Origin: JAHDDW01 sp964648795 | GTDB taxonomy: Bacteria > Actinomycetota > Acidimicrobiia > Acidimicrobiales > SZUA-35 | Length of the DNA stretch: 64,000 bases | Reading direction: 5' to 3' | Assembly: GCA_964648795.1 (NCBI GenBank) | Contig: CAZYMB010000011.1 | Span: 1 to 64,000 of the forward strand | Part shown: in pieces, positions 1-7,861 of the stretch | Position numbering within the stretch: position 1 is the first letter of the stretch | Layout of the letters: the number at the start of each line of letters is the position of its first letter | Translations under genes and position numbers: made by a program | The notes under the pieces: generated by a model | Database searches by the model: none | Seen by the model: only the letters and a program-made list of their open reading frames with translations | Told to the model about the DNA's origin: nothing

Positions 1-2
1 TC

Positions 3-281
3 GATGTTGAGATCGAGATCGACGACGGTCAACCAAGAGTGCGGATCGAACGCAAGACCGAAGATGACGACTCCGATGAAGATTCTGACTACGACGATGA
101 CTATGAGGACGACGACTCTGATTCTGAATATGACTCAGATGATGATGATGATTCTGACTCCGACTCCGACGATGACTACGGCTCAGATGAAGATGGGGAC
201 GACGACGACGATGAGTCCGACGACGACGGCTCGGACGACGACGAAGCTGATGACTCAGATGATGAGTCTGGTGACGACTGA
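3..281 (+). CDS. C-terminal part of an unrecognised protein with an Asp/Ser-rich acidic tail (5' end outside window)
   Basis: The frame is open from the window edge and ends at TGA 279-281, so the start lies upstream. The first residues (about 18) look like ordinary folded protein with alternating charged and hydrophobic residues. The remaining 70 or so are almost only Asp, Glu, Ser, Gly and Tyr in DSDDDD-like runs. Such tails can bind metal ions or mimic nucleic acid, but nothing here shows a function. A GTG at 39 could be mistaken for a start, but the reading frame continues before it. I do not recognise the family. Confidence 0.5.
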   Translation, partial: DVEIEIDDGQPRVRIERKTEDDDSDEDSDYDDDYEDDDSDSEYDSDDDDDSDSDSDDDYGSDEDGDDDDDESDDDGSDDDEADDSDDESGDD

Positions 282-360
282 TATCGGTTCAGCTGAAGCT
301 TGAGTTGGCGTTGACGACTTGTTCGACGGGGGTCGGGCCGCTTTCACATTCGTCACGTCT

Positions 361-774
361 TCAATTTTGTTGTCGCTGCTCAATCGGTAGTGCGCCATCG
401 AGGTGACGGCGAAAGCCGTCACACTCGAGCGGTGAAGGTGCCTGGCACGCAATGGCGTGTTGGATGCCCACGATTGCTTGGTCGAGTTCTTGCCGCCGGT
501 CTATTAACACGCTGAGCTTCTCTTGGAGCAGAGCTTTGCCATCGATGAACGCGTCGTCGGCCAGAAGGTCGCCGATCTCTTTGAGCGTGAACCCGCTGCG
601 CTGCAGGGTGACGATGATGGCGATGCGATCCAGAACCGAGTTGTCGTATTGCCGGCGTCCGCTCTCCCGGCCGACTGGATGCAAGAGCCCTCGCTTTTCC
701 CACACGTGCAGGGTCGATGCTGGCAACCCTTACGCCGCCGTCACGGCACCAATGTCAATCGAGTTGCCAGTCAC
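361..774 (-). pseudogene. MerR-family regulator with an in-frame stop at codon 15
   Basis: Read from GTG 774, the frame gives the usual MerR opening (VTGNSIDIGAVTA) followed by LPASTLHVWEKRGLL, the MerR winged-helix signature. TAA (732-730) falls between the two halves, where most relatives have Thr or a similar residue. The rest is normal: helix-turn-helix, QRSGFTLKEIGDLL, then a coiled-coil dimerisation helix and a short C-terminus. A product could still start at TTG 726 and give 121 residues, but it would lack the first DNA-binding helix. The MerR family activates metal, drug or redox genes from stretched promoters. The ligand is unknown because the C-terminus shows no clear cysteine cluster. 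The gene is probably a relic, or the stop is a sequencing error. Confidence 0.6.
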
Positions 775-777
775 TGA

Positions 778-1065
778 GCCCGCCGGCCGACCCAGCGGCG
801 CCGACTCATCGCGGAGTTCGCCGCCCGCCGAGACCCAAGTGTGAATGCTGAAGAGCTCTCGGGCTTGACTGAACGAGAGGTGGATGTCTTGGCCGAGGTT
901 GCTCGCGGGCGCAATAACGACGAGATGGCGAGAACGCTAACGATGAGCCCCCTCACCGCAATGACGCACGTGAGCCGGATCCTGTCGAAACTCAATGCCC
1001 GGGACAGAGCACAACTTGTCGCTATCGCCTACGAAACGGGCCTCGTCGTACCGGGAGCCGACTAG
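778..1065 (+). pseudogene. LuxR/NarL-type response regulator fragment: DNA-binding domain only
   Basis: The frame opens after TGA 775-777 and reads RRRLIAEFAARRDP, the linker that normally joins a receiver domain to the HTH. It then runs LTEREVDVLAEVARG and SRILSKLNARDRAQLV, the LuxR C-terminal helix-turn-helix. The receiver domain is absent, and the remaining sequence abuts the start of the MerR gene on the other strand. A GTG at 841 could start a 74-residue protein. Family members usually have LTAKTHV in the recognition region, and here the lysine is Met. The most likely reading is a remnant left by recombination. A short stand-alone HTH protein is the alternative. Confidence 0.6.
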
Positions 1066-1167
1066 CTCGAAGCGATCTAGATGATGTGGTCGTGTTGATC
1101 CGGTGTGCTGACCCGTCCGACTTTGCGTTGCCCGCCGACACTGCCATTTTCGGCGGCTGCCGGAAGT

Positions 1168-1569
1168 CTACGGATTGTCGGCGTCTTCGAGGATCGAGGC
1201 GAGGTCGGGCCGGATGGGTATCGGTTTGAACGCCGACATGTTGGCTCGTCCGGTGTTGCCGGCGGGGTAGCGCCCGAGAGCGCTTCCGGGCCCTGCAACG
1301 ATCAAACGTGCGAGCTGCCCGACCACTTCGGCCCGGTCCCGTTGTGACCACCCAAGCGACAGCATCGCAACGTGGACTCGGAGATGGGGCCGAACCCACG
1401 GTTGAGACAGGATGTGGGCATCCTCGAGGAGTCGCCATGCGGCTTCGGTGTCTCGGTGTGCTGCGTGTCTGGCTGAGTCACGAAGCAGGCTGTCGATGTG
1501 GTTGGCGACGTGTGCGGGTGTCGAGCGCTGTTCCCACCGTCGGTGGATGGATGCTTGTGTGTTGGTCAC
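1168..1569 (-). CDS. DUF3703 family protein
   Basis: A soluble 133-residue protein with the DUF3703 pattern: an N-terminal helical part, EDAHILSQPWVRPHLRVHV, a central LGWSQRDRAEVVGQL, and a C-terminal GNTGRANMSAFKP block. The biochemical role of the family is unknown, but members are usually found beside heavy-metal efflux genes, as here. Its ATG overlaps the last bases of the CDF exporter gene (ATGA, 1566-1569), so the two are translationally coupled. It is the last gene of the arsR - CDF - DUF3703 operon. The family assignment comes from recall of the conserved blocks. Confidence 0.75.
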   Translation of the reverse strand: MTNTQASIHRRWEQRSTPAHVANHIDSLLRDSARHAAHRDTEAAWRLLEDAHILSQPWVRPHLRVHVAMLSLGWSQRDRAEVVGQLARLIVAGPGSALGRYPAGNTGRANMSAFKPIPIRPDLASILEDADNP

Positions 1570-2492
1570 CAGGTCACCTGTTCACAGCCAGCGTGGGTGT
1601 CGGGCTCGATTTGGAATGTGCCGTGGCCGATTCCGTAGCCGTCGTGGAGGATGTCGCGGGCACGATCGAGGACCTGGTGGTTATCGACGTCGGGTCGGGT
1701 CATCAGGTGCGCGGATGCGGCGTCCATTTCTGAGGTGAGCGTCCAGACGTGTAGGTCATGAACGTCGACGACTCCGTCGATTGCGGCGAGATCTTGAGTC
1801 AGTGCGTCAAGGTCGAAACCTTCGGGTGCGGCTTGGAGAAGGATCCGAACCGAGCTGCGCCCAAGACGCCAGGTGCGAGGCAAGATCCACAACCCGATCG
1901 CGGCGCCGATGACCGGGTCGACCCATGCCCAACCGAACACCTGTAACAACACCGCTGCGATGATCACGCCGACTGAGCCGACCATGTCGGCGAGGACTTC
2001 GAGGTAGGCGCCTTCGACGTTCAACGATTCCTTCGACCCTTCGCGCAGCAGAAGAAACGCGATGACGTTGATCACTAGGCCGATCACGGCAACGATCAGC
2101 ATCGGTAGCCCCAAGACCTCCGGGGTGTCGAACACTCTCTGTACTGCTTCATAAAGCACCCAAATCGCGACGCCGAACAGCAACAGCGCATTGACGAATG
2201 CGGCGAGGATCTCCAGCCGGTACAGCCCGAACGTATGTGACGATGTTCGTGATGCGCTACCGGTGGCGAAGCGGGAGGCCAACTGAATTGCAGCTAGCGC
2301 CATGCCGAGCCCGATCACGTCGGTGAGCATGTGCGCAGCGTCGGACAGCAACGCCAACGAGTTCGCAATGACCCCGGCGGCAGCTTGAACGAAGAAGAAG
2401 GCGAACGTCAGCCCGAATGCGATAGCGAGGCGGCCGCGATGGCGTTCTCCCGCACGGGCGAGACCGACGCCATGGTCGTGGTCGTGCCCCAT
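1566..2492 (-). CDS. Cation diffusion facilitator (CzcD-like Zn/Cd/Co exporter)
   Basis: 308 residues with a His-rich N-terminus (GHDHDH), six hydrophobic segments and a cytoplasmic C-terminal domain, the standard CDF layout. The transport site in membrane segment 2 is SDAAHMLTD (D51, H54, D58). In segment 5 the usual His-xxx-Asp is YLEVLAD, with Glu in place of His. The C-terminal domain contains VVDVHDLHVWTLTS, typical of the dimeric metal-sensing fold. The protein should exchange cytoplasmic divalent metal for protons across the inner membrane. Its ATG sits directly against the arsR stop, so it is probably in one transcript with arsR and under its control. Confidence 0.9.
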   Translation of the reverse strand: MGHDHDHGVGLARAGERHRGRLAIAFGLTFAFFFVQAAAGVIANSLALLSDAAHMLTDVIGLGMALAAIQLASRFATGSASRTSSHTFGLYRLEILAAFVNALLLFGVAIWVLYEAVQRVFDTPEVLGLPMLIVAVIGLVINVIAFLLLREGSKESLNVEGAYLEVLADMVGSVGVIIAAVLLQVFGWAWVDPVIGAAIGLWILPRTWRLGRSSVRILLQAAPEGFDLDALTQDLAAIDGVVDVHDLHVWTLTSEMDAASAHLMTRPDVDNHQVLDRARDILHDGYGIGHGTFQIEPDTHAGCEQVTW

Positions 2493-2842
2493 TAGCGGTC
2501 ACCCCCGATGTGAGCAACGTGCTCTCGGGACAGGTCGAGCAACATCCGGACATGGCCGTCGTCGAGCCGATAGAAGATGTTGCGGCCATCACGGCGGTTG
2601 CGGACAACTCCTGCGCTGCGCAGCAGGCGCATTGCTTGGGAGACCTTGGTGTCGGTGGTCTCTACAACTTCGGCGATGTCACATACGCACAACTCGCCAG
2701 CCTCCAACAACGCAAACAGGATGCGCACCCGAGTGGGGTCACCGAGAAGCCGGAACATCTCGGCCAGATCACTCGCAACGTTGACATCGATCAACGACGC
2801 GGTGACATCATCAACCCGTCCTGGGTTGACACTCTTTGCCAC
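2492..2842 (-). CDS. ArsR/SmtB-family metal-responsive repressor
   Basis: The winged-helix core reads LGDPTRVRILFALLEAGELC, then VCDIAEVVETT and SQAMRLLRSAGVVRNRRDGR. The ELCVCD box is the metal-sensing cysteine pair seen in ArsR/CadC-type sensors. I place the start at GTG 2842, which gives a 116-residue protein of normal family size. The frame stays open to 2914, but that extension would run through a perfect-armed palindrome at 2856-2896 that looks like the operator. The gene heads an operon with the CDF exporter and DUF3703. The expected behaviour is repression in the absence of metal and release by Zn, Cd, Pb or As; the specific metal cannot be told from sequence. Confidence 0.85.
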   Translation of the reverse strand: MAKSVNPGRVDDVTASLIDVNVASDLAEMFRLLGDPTRVRILFALLEAGELCVCDIAEVVETTDTKVSQAMRLLRSAGVVRNRRDGRNIFYRLDDGHVRMLLDLSREHVAHIGGDR

Positions 2843-2855
2843 ACACCCATCAATA

Positions 2856-2896
2856 CTCGATACTTCTGATATCTGCATATATCTGAAGGTATCGAG
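2856..2896. promoter_or_regulatory. Palindromic operator upstream of arsR
   Basis: Inverted repeat with exact outer arms CTCGATAC (2856-2863) and GTATCGAG (2889-2896). The inner arms TTCTGATAT and ATATCTGAAG continue the dyad with one offset around a CTGC centre. The AT-rich, imperfect 12-2-12-like symmetry just upstream of an arsR gene is the classic place and form of an ArsR/SmtB operator. Binding by this ArsR is inferred. Confidence 0.65.
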
Positions 2897-2978
2897 AATG
2901 TCACGACACTGCAACCGGGGCTAGTCGGACGACTGCTCTCCATGGTTCGTTGGGAAAGGCGTGCAATCCCGACAGGGA

Positions 2979-4773
2979 CTAAGTGCCGAAGTACTCTCGT
3001 GCCTTCCGGACGGCGATCTGGCCGACATCGGCCCCCATGATGCGGCCGGCGAGATCGTCGGCTTCGACATGGATGCCACCGTAGATTCTCGAGATTCCCG
3101 CTTGGTCAGCCGCATCTTGGTATGTGGCCCACTGAAGGGTGACCGTGTTTGTGGGGCCTGATTCGTGAATCAAACCCCCAGGCTCGATGGTATGGGTGGC
3201 GATTCCGCCCGGGAAGTACGGCGATCCAGTTAGTTCGGTGAGTACCTCGGCGGCTGCCCGGCTGAAGCCGGAGTGGCCGCTTACATATGCGGCGAAAGCT
3301 GGGCTCACGAAGGACGCTCGCTGATAGGGCACCCAGTCCGCCGCTCGAATCCATCCAACGCCGCTGGTGATCAGTTCGGTATCCGATGGTTCGCCGAGCC
3401 ATGCGTACACGGCTTGTTCGCCGACGTATTCGTCAAGGTGGGCATGCTGTTCGCCTGGCGCCGTACTGGCTTCGGTGATCGTCTCGATAATCCCCGGGGT
3501 CTCTTCGAGCTCGCCCCGTTGGCCGAGATAGCGAATCATGGAGATTGGACGGGCGTAGTCGTAGTAGGCCTTCGCTCCCCACACGGCGATCGCCGTGTCA
3601 TGGAGCGCTCCGTTTAGAGCGAGGCTAGTCTTCGCGTCCCATTCGAGTCGGTTAAGCAGTCGTCCGTCAATCGCCAATTCGCCTGCCGACTCAAGTCGGT
3701 CGCCAACGTGAATGGCCAGGGTGTTCCAGTGGCCGGGTGGCGTTTCGGAGTCTGGTCCATCGGCCCAATACTCGGCAATAACCCGTCCGTAGTCGGCTTC
3801 GAGGACGATGTTTTGTTCGTAATCGAAGCCGGTGTTTGGGTTGGTCGCCCGGCCAGATGCTTGGTAGGTGCCCAGTTCGACGTTGCCGAGTGATGCTGGC
3901 GAGATGTCGATCGTGATATCTGCAAGCGGGTCGAGACGAGATGACAGTTCGACAACGTAGCTTGCGTCTGTGGCGAAGCGGCTATCGTCATCGGTCAGGA
4001 GCGGGGGTGGGCCGGGGTCGATCGGCAGGCCTGATATCGGGTCAGGTTCGATCGCAAACGGGGTGACGAACCCCCAGTTGGGGCCGATGAACTCTTGGGG
4101 TAGCGAGCCGACGATCAGTCCGTTCTGGGTTGTCTGGGAAGCAATCGATAGGGGCTGCCAGCGGTTTGGGGTCGTTCATTTCTGTCCCGGACTGATCAAC
4201 GACGAGTGGCGGGTTCGCTGACTCATACGTCGAGTCCCGATATCCGTTGGCTTCAAGAGAACCATCGTCGATTGATGCTGCAAGGATGGATTCGGCGACG
4301 CGGACACCAAAGGCGGCCGCACTGGCCGGGTCGTCGGCCGCATCTTCGTTGGAGCAGAGCAAGGAGAGTGTTTCATCAAACTGAGCAAGGCTTGCTGTGG
4401 CTCCTGTCGAGTTCCGATATCGACTAGTGAGCAAGTGATGTGCTGCGAAGCTGATCGCCTCGTTGCGATCGCGCTCGATGTCATCGGCGACTCGCATTTC
4501 ATCGACGAAAACGCCCGTGGCGGTTGGTTCGTACGCGGCCCACGTGTCCCACATGGCGGCCGACAGATGGTAGAGGTTTCGCGAATGAACCGTGGGTGCT
4601 GGAAAGTCGCGGCGGATTGCATCGAGCACTGCCTCAGTCCAATGTGTTGCAACGGATTGGTCGGGCGAGGAGCAGCCGCCCTTCTGTGAACGGCCGACGG
4701 CTATCACGCCAACCATAAGTAACGATAGAAGAGCTGCAGCGGTGGCGAGGCGACGAAATGACGGGTGTTTCAT
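2979..4773 (-). pseudogene. Vanadium-dependent haloperoxidase / PAP2-superfamily protein, one frameshift
   Basis: Starts at ATG 4773 with a hydrophobic signal segment and reads cleanly to about 4171. After that the homologous frame is the next one and continues without a stop to 2979. The switch point is a G4 run (4168-4171 on +). Removing one base gives exactly 598 codons. The restored protein has EYWADGPDSETPPGHWN in the middle, then YVSGHSGFSRAAAEVL (PAP2 core with the vanadate/phosphate-binding SGH) and RIYGGIHVEADD near the end, with the catalytic His. The family oxidises halides with peroxide, or acts as acid phosphatases, outside the membrane. The gene is monocistronic, facing away from the mini-DUF305 locus. 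With only one indel in a homopolymer, a sequencing error is as likely as a true pseudogene. Confidence 0.8.
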
Positions 4774-4834
4774 GTTCCTTCGAGGTCAAGAGGGAATAGG
4801 TGGCTCGACTGGCGAGACGGTGAGTGCTGACATA

Positions 4835-4851
4835 TGCTACACTTTGTAACA
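4835..4851. promoter_or_regulatory. Dyad TGCTACA-N3-TGTAACA, copy 1
   Basis: TGCTACA (4835-4841), CTT, TGTAACA (4845-4851): a seven-base inverted repeat with one mismatch. The same dyad with a different 3-base centre lies at 5927-5943 before the DUF305 gene. The TACA/TGTA core resembles the operators of BlaI/MecI/CopY-type repressors, and a BlaI-like gene lies at 7862-8221. This copy sits between the haloperoxidase gene (minus) and the mini-DUF305 frame (plus) and could affect both. Confidence 0.5.
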
Positions 4852-4874
4852 CTCAGAGTTGGGAGTCGCACTCT

Positions 4875-4982
4875 TTGAATGAACGGCGTGATTTCAATGG
4901 CCTTGCATCTGCGCCTGTTGGCTTCGACCCCGAACCGTTCCCCGAAATGAACATGGCGATGTGCGACGGATGGCTCGTGTGA
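4875..4982 (+). pseudogene. Miniature DUF305 paralogue: both ends fused in frame, middle deleted
   Basis: TTG 4875 opens a 35-codon frame that begins MNERRDFNGLAS and ends GFDPEPFPEMNMAMCDGWLV. The first half matches the N-terminus of the intact DUF305 protein at 5968 (MNERHGLDGNSLAG). The second half matches its C-terminus (GFDPGPFPQMSM). About 624 bases, including the membrane segment and all His motifs, are missing, yet the frame is kept. The upstream operator dyad and a purine-rich ribosome site (GGGAG, 9 bases before TTG) are also shared with the intact copy. It is most simply a decayed duplicate. A surviving micropeptide is possible but untested. Confidence 0.6.
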
Positions 4983-5031
4983 GCGTGGGATGGCGCTTTC
5001 GGTGCTGAGCTAAGCAGATTAGGACACATCG

Positions 5032-5820
5032 GTGGCGGTTAGTCGATTTCGGATTGCTCGCATGGATTGCGGAGCTGAAGAGAATCTGGTTCGGATGGCA
5101 TTGGCTGAGGTCCCGAGCATTCAGCTACTCGAGTTCCGACTCGACCAACGAGAGGTCTTGATCTCTCATGCGACGAGCACCCAAGAGATCGAAGCTGCCT
5201 TGCTTCCGCTCGGTCTTGGCGCCGTCCACGTCGACGATTCCACCTCGCTCGGACGCGCAGTTGATCCCCGCCGCGAGCGGCTGGCTCTCGTGGCCGCTTT
5301 CGCCATCAACATTGGCTTCTTTATCGCTGAGCTAACAGTGGGGCTCGTAAGCGCATCGGTAGGGCTTGTTGCCGATGCTCTCGACATGGGTGCCGATGCA
5401 TCCGTCTATGCGCTCAGTTTGTTCGCTGTTGGCGCATCCGCCGTCCGCAAGAATCGTCTCGCTCGCTCAAGCGGCTACCTGCAGTTTGGTCTTGCTGTGT
5501 TCGGACTGCTTGAAGTTGTACGACGGTTCGTTTTCGACGCTGGCTTGCCGGACCCGCGGTCGATGGTGGTGCTGTCGGTACTTGCATTGATCGGCAACGC
5601 CGTGACGCTCGTTCTTCTCCATAGAGTCCGATCGGACGAGACCCACATGCAGGCGAGCTGGATTTTCACCGCCAACGACATAAAGGTCAACGCACTTGTG
5701 ATTCTCGCAGCGATTGGTGTGGCACTCACCAATTCCGCAGTTCCCGATCTCGTGGCTGGAGCGATCGTGTTTGTGATTGTTGCGAACGGAGCCCGCCGCA
5801 TTCTGAAGATCACTAACTAA
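5032..5820 (+). CDS. HMA domain fused to a CDF-type cation transporter
   Basis: 262 residues from GTG 5032. Residues 1-70 form an HMA-like ferredoxin fold with the altered metal loop MDCGAEENL, in which only one Cys remains where CxxC is usual. From about residue 80, five to six membrane segments follow with the CDF signature DALDMGADA in segment 2 and NDIKVNALVI in segment 5. No C-terminal cytoplasmic CDF domain follows, so the N-terminal HMA may replace it as metal receptor. The predicted role is divalent cation efflux in the inner membrane. It precedes the DUF305 gene by 147 bases and may be separately transcribed. The family of MDCxxEE-CDF fusions is known, but its substrate is not established by the sequence. 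Confidence 0.8.
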   Translation: MAVSRFRIARMDCGAEENLVRMALAEVPSIQLLEFRLDQREVLISHATSTQEIEAALLPLGLGAVHVDDSTSLGRAVDPRRERLALVAAFAINIGFFIAELTVGLVSASVGLVADALDMGADASVYALSLFAVGASAVRKNRLARSSGYLQFGLAVFGLLEVVRRFVFDAGLPDPRSMVVLSVLALIGNAVTLVLLHRVRSDETHMQASWIFTANDIKVNALVILAAIGVALTNSAVPDLVAGAIVFVIVANGARRILKITN

Positions 5821-5926
5821 ACCAAGGTCTGCCGACAACATGTGCTTCACGAGCCTTCGAACACTCGGAATCTCCTTCTGGGAACGTGCGACGTGTACGA
5901 ACGAGCAATCGGAAAACGCAGTGATA

Positions 5927-5943
5927 TGCTACACGCTGTAACA
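5927..5943. promoter_or_regulatory. Dyad TGCTACA-N3-TGTAACA, copy 2, before DUF305
   Basis: TGCTACA (5927-5933), CGC, TGTAACA (5937-5943). It lies 25 bases upstream of the proposed TTG start of the DUF305 gene. Similarity to the 4835 copy continues through the ribosome site but contains a one-base indel, which suggests that this part is untranslated leader, not coding sequence. It is a candidate operator for the BlaI-like repressor encoded downstream in the same run of genes. Confidence 0.5.
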
Positions 5944-5967
5944 CTTGAGTTGAAGGATTCGTACTCT

Positions 5968-6699
5968 TTGAATGAACGGCATGGTTTGGATGGAAATAGC
6001 CTTGCCGGTTTGCTTCCCAAGTCTTGGTTTGAAGTTGCGTTGGCAATCATCGCAATCACGTTCTTGGGCGGAGCGATTACGTTCTTTGGGCTGCAGCGGG
6101 CGAGCGCTTCGCCAGGACCGGATTCGGTCGATGTTGGCTTTCTTCACGACATGATCTCCCATCATGAGCAAGCCCTGACACTCTCCGAGGCCCAGATTAT
6201 CGGTGGTGGCTCGCCCGAGGTTCAGGTGTTTGCTCGCGAGATCCTGAGGCAACAATCGCGAGAAATTGGGCTGATGGAAGCGAAGCTCAATGAATGGGGC
6301 TACCGGCGCGAGCTGAGGCCAGATGTTGCCATGGAATGGATGGGTATGAGCTTTGATCCTCAGTTGATGCCGGGAATGGCAAGCGAGTCCGAGCTTCAAG
6401 CATTATTCGAGGCGTCCGGTGATGAAAGGGATGCACTATTTCTTGCCCTGATGATCGATCACCACATCGGTGGGGTGAACATGGCGTCGGCGGCAACCTC
6501 GGCGGAGGATTCGTGGGTGCAGGACATCTCATCCCTGATGGAACGGAATCAGGCGATTGAGATCCGAGAGATGGAGATGGTGCGAGACGGCCTTGGGCTA
6601 ACAGTTGCACCTAATGGTTTCGACCCTGGTCCGTTCCCTCAAATGAGCATGAACGAGGATGCGGAAACCGGCATGGACATGGACCTGGGCGATGGCTGA
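5968..6699 (+). CDS. DUF305 family membrane-anchored protein
   Basis: 243 residues from TTG 5968, chosen because GAAGGA (5952-5957) precedes it and the sequence conserved with the mini-copy at 4875 shows indels upstream but not downstream. Longer readings from 5842 or 5926 are possible. One membrane segment (about residues 20-42) anchors an outward domain containing HDMISHHEQAL and, about 100 residues later, MIDHHIGGVNMA. These are the paired His motifs of DUF305. The C-terminus is Met-rich (MSMNEDAETGMDMD), which suits copper or silver binding. The exact function of the family is unknown, though it is often found with copper resistance genes. It overlaps the next gene by 8 bases. Confidence 0.85.
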   Translation: MNERHGLDGNSLAGLLPKSWFEVALAIIAITFLGGAITFFGLQRASASPGPDSVDVGFLHDMISHHEQALTLSEAQIIGGGSPEVQVFAREILRQQSREIGLMEAKLNEWGYRRELRPDVAMEWMGMSFDPQLMPGMASESELQALFEASGDERDALFLALMIDHHIGGVNMASAATSAEDSWVQDISSLMERNQAIEIREMEMVRDGLGLTVAPNGFDPGPFPQMSMNEDAETGMDMDLGDG

Positions 6700-6973
6700 C
6701 CCGAGCGCTCCGGGATCCGAAGTGACGACTAATTCGAGGAGGAATGTGAACCGGAAGCAGTTGCTTCTGGCTATCTTTGCGACCCTCCTCATCGTAGTTG
6801 TTGCAACGTATCTCGCCGGAGTTACTTCTTCCTCATCGCCGGCCGAAAGTGAAGTCCGTAGCGGTGAAAATTCGACGAGTCAAGGTGGTGCCATTGTCTC
6901 ATTTGGATTGTTCGGCGGATGTCTTGCGCTGGGGGCCATAAGCGCTTTTCGCTCAAAGAGGCGGCCCCGTTGA
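6692..6973 (+). CDS. Small membrane protein in the DUF305-CtaG-BlaI-M56 run
   Basis: 93 residues from ATG 6692, which overlaps the DUF305 stop. It has a short polar N-terminus, one strong membrane segment (LLLAIFATLLIVVVATYLAG), a Ser/Glu-rich loop, a second hydrophobic stretch (SFGLFGGCLALGAIS) and a basic end RSKRRPR. No Cys or His cluster marks a metal site. Its stop overlaps the TTG of the CtaG-like gene, so translation is coupled on both sides. I do not recognise the family. Confidence 0.6.
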   Translation: MADPSAPGSEVTTNSRRNVNRKQLLLAIFATLLIVVVATYLAGVTSSSSPAESEVRSGENSTSQGGAIVSFGLFGGCLALGAISAFRSKRRPR

Positions 6974-7851
6974 AGCAGTTGCCTATCGAAGCTTCGCCAT
7001 GGGTCTGGGAGGCGCGACCCGATGTATGGCTTCTAATTGGTTCGCTCGCTCTAGGCTATTGGTGGTCGGTCAGTCGTCTGCGGGTGAAGCTCCCCGGTGA
7101 GATTCCTGCTCCTTCGAGGGCAGTGTGCGCCAAATTCGGATCGGGGCTTGCGATCTTGTGGCTTGCAGTTGACTGGCCGATGGACCGGTTGGGCGACGAC
7201 TTCTTGTTCAGCGCCCACATGGTGCAGTTCCTCTTAATCACCCTGGTGTCGGCACCGCTCTTGGTCCAGGGGGTGCCGGGGTGGCTTCAGTTGGAGCTAC
7301 CACGGCCGATCATTGCGATCTTGCGTTACATGGCGCGAGGACCAGGTGCATTGGGGGTCTTTCAGGTTGTACTGGTCGGCACCCACCTCCCGGCCGTGGT
7401 ATCGCTTTACACCTCGAATTCTTTGGTGCACTTTTCGTTGCATGCATTGTGGATCCTTGCAGGATGTTTGTTCTGGCTCCCCCTCGTTGGTGAGGAACCG
7501 GTATTGCGCCCGCTGCCGAACCCACTGAAAGTGGTCTATTTGATCGCTGCCTCCATTGTTCCAACCGTTCCTGCAGGCTTCCTGACGTGGGCGCAGAGCC
7601 CGATATACGAGTCGTATGCTGCGGCGCCGCGGGTATGGGGGCTTTCTGCAGTACAAGACCTGCAAATCTCGGGCCTGGTCATGAAACTGGGCGGCGGACT
7701 TATCTTGTGGATCTGGATTCTCAAGGTGTACGTATCGTGGGCGTCGAGCGAGCGGCCGTCGGGCCGGGCGATTCGGGTGTCCACTTGCGCAGGTAGTGCG
7801 GGGAGGGAGGGCGTTGTCAAGGCCTCTCGCGTTTCCAGCAATTCGCGATAG
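6970..7851 (+). CDS. CtaG-like cytochrome c oxidase assembly factor family protein (caa3_CtaG)
   Basis: About 293 residues from TTG 6970 (TTGA overlap with the preceding stop); an upstream start at 6919 is possible but lies inside the previous gene. There are seven or more membrane segments. Typical features of the family are the His-containing HMVQFLLITL segment, PLLVQGVP, the FSLHALWILAGCLFWLP segment and the later QDLQISGLVMKLGG. These proteins are linked to copper delivery to caa3-type oxidase, and are also found in copper-handling clusters without oxidase genes, as here. Acts in the cytoplasmic membrane. The position between DUF305 and a BlaI-M56 pair favours a copper-handling role. Confidence 0.8.
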   Translation: MKQLPIEASPWVWEARPDVWLLIGSLALGYWWSVSRLRVKLPGEIPAPSRAVCAKFGSGLAILWLAVDWPMDRLGDDFLFSAHMVQFLLITLVSAPLLVQGVPGWLQLELPRPIIAILRYMARGPGALGVFQVVLVGTHLPAVVSLYTSNSLVHFSLHALWILAGCLFWLPLVGEEPVLRPLPNPLKVVYLIAASIVPTVPAGFLTWAQSPIYESYAAAPRVWGLSAVQDLQISGLVMKLGGGLILWIWILKVYVSWASSERPSGRAIRVSTCAGSAGREGVVKASRVSSNSR

Positions 7852-7861
7852 GGTTGGGCCG

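Noticed and set aside
4..303. Thr/Met-rich plus-strand frame over the acidic gene
   Set aside because: Shifted reading of the GAC/GAT repeats of the acidic protein; no independent coding signal.
3614..3991. Separate 125-residue minus-strand protein
   Set aside because: The neighbouring frame over the same bases encodes the haloperoxidase continuously (EYWADGPDSETPPGHWN), so this is a shadow.
5842..5967. Longer N-terminus for the DUF305 protein
   Set aside because: The upstream part shows a one-base indel against the 4835 copy, contains the dyad, and lacks a ribosome site at 5842.
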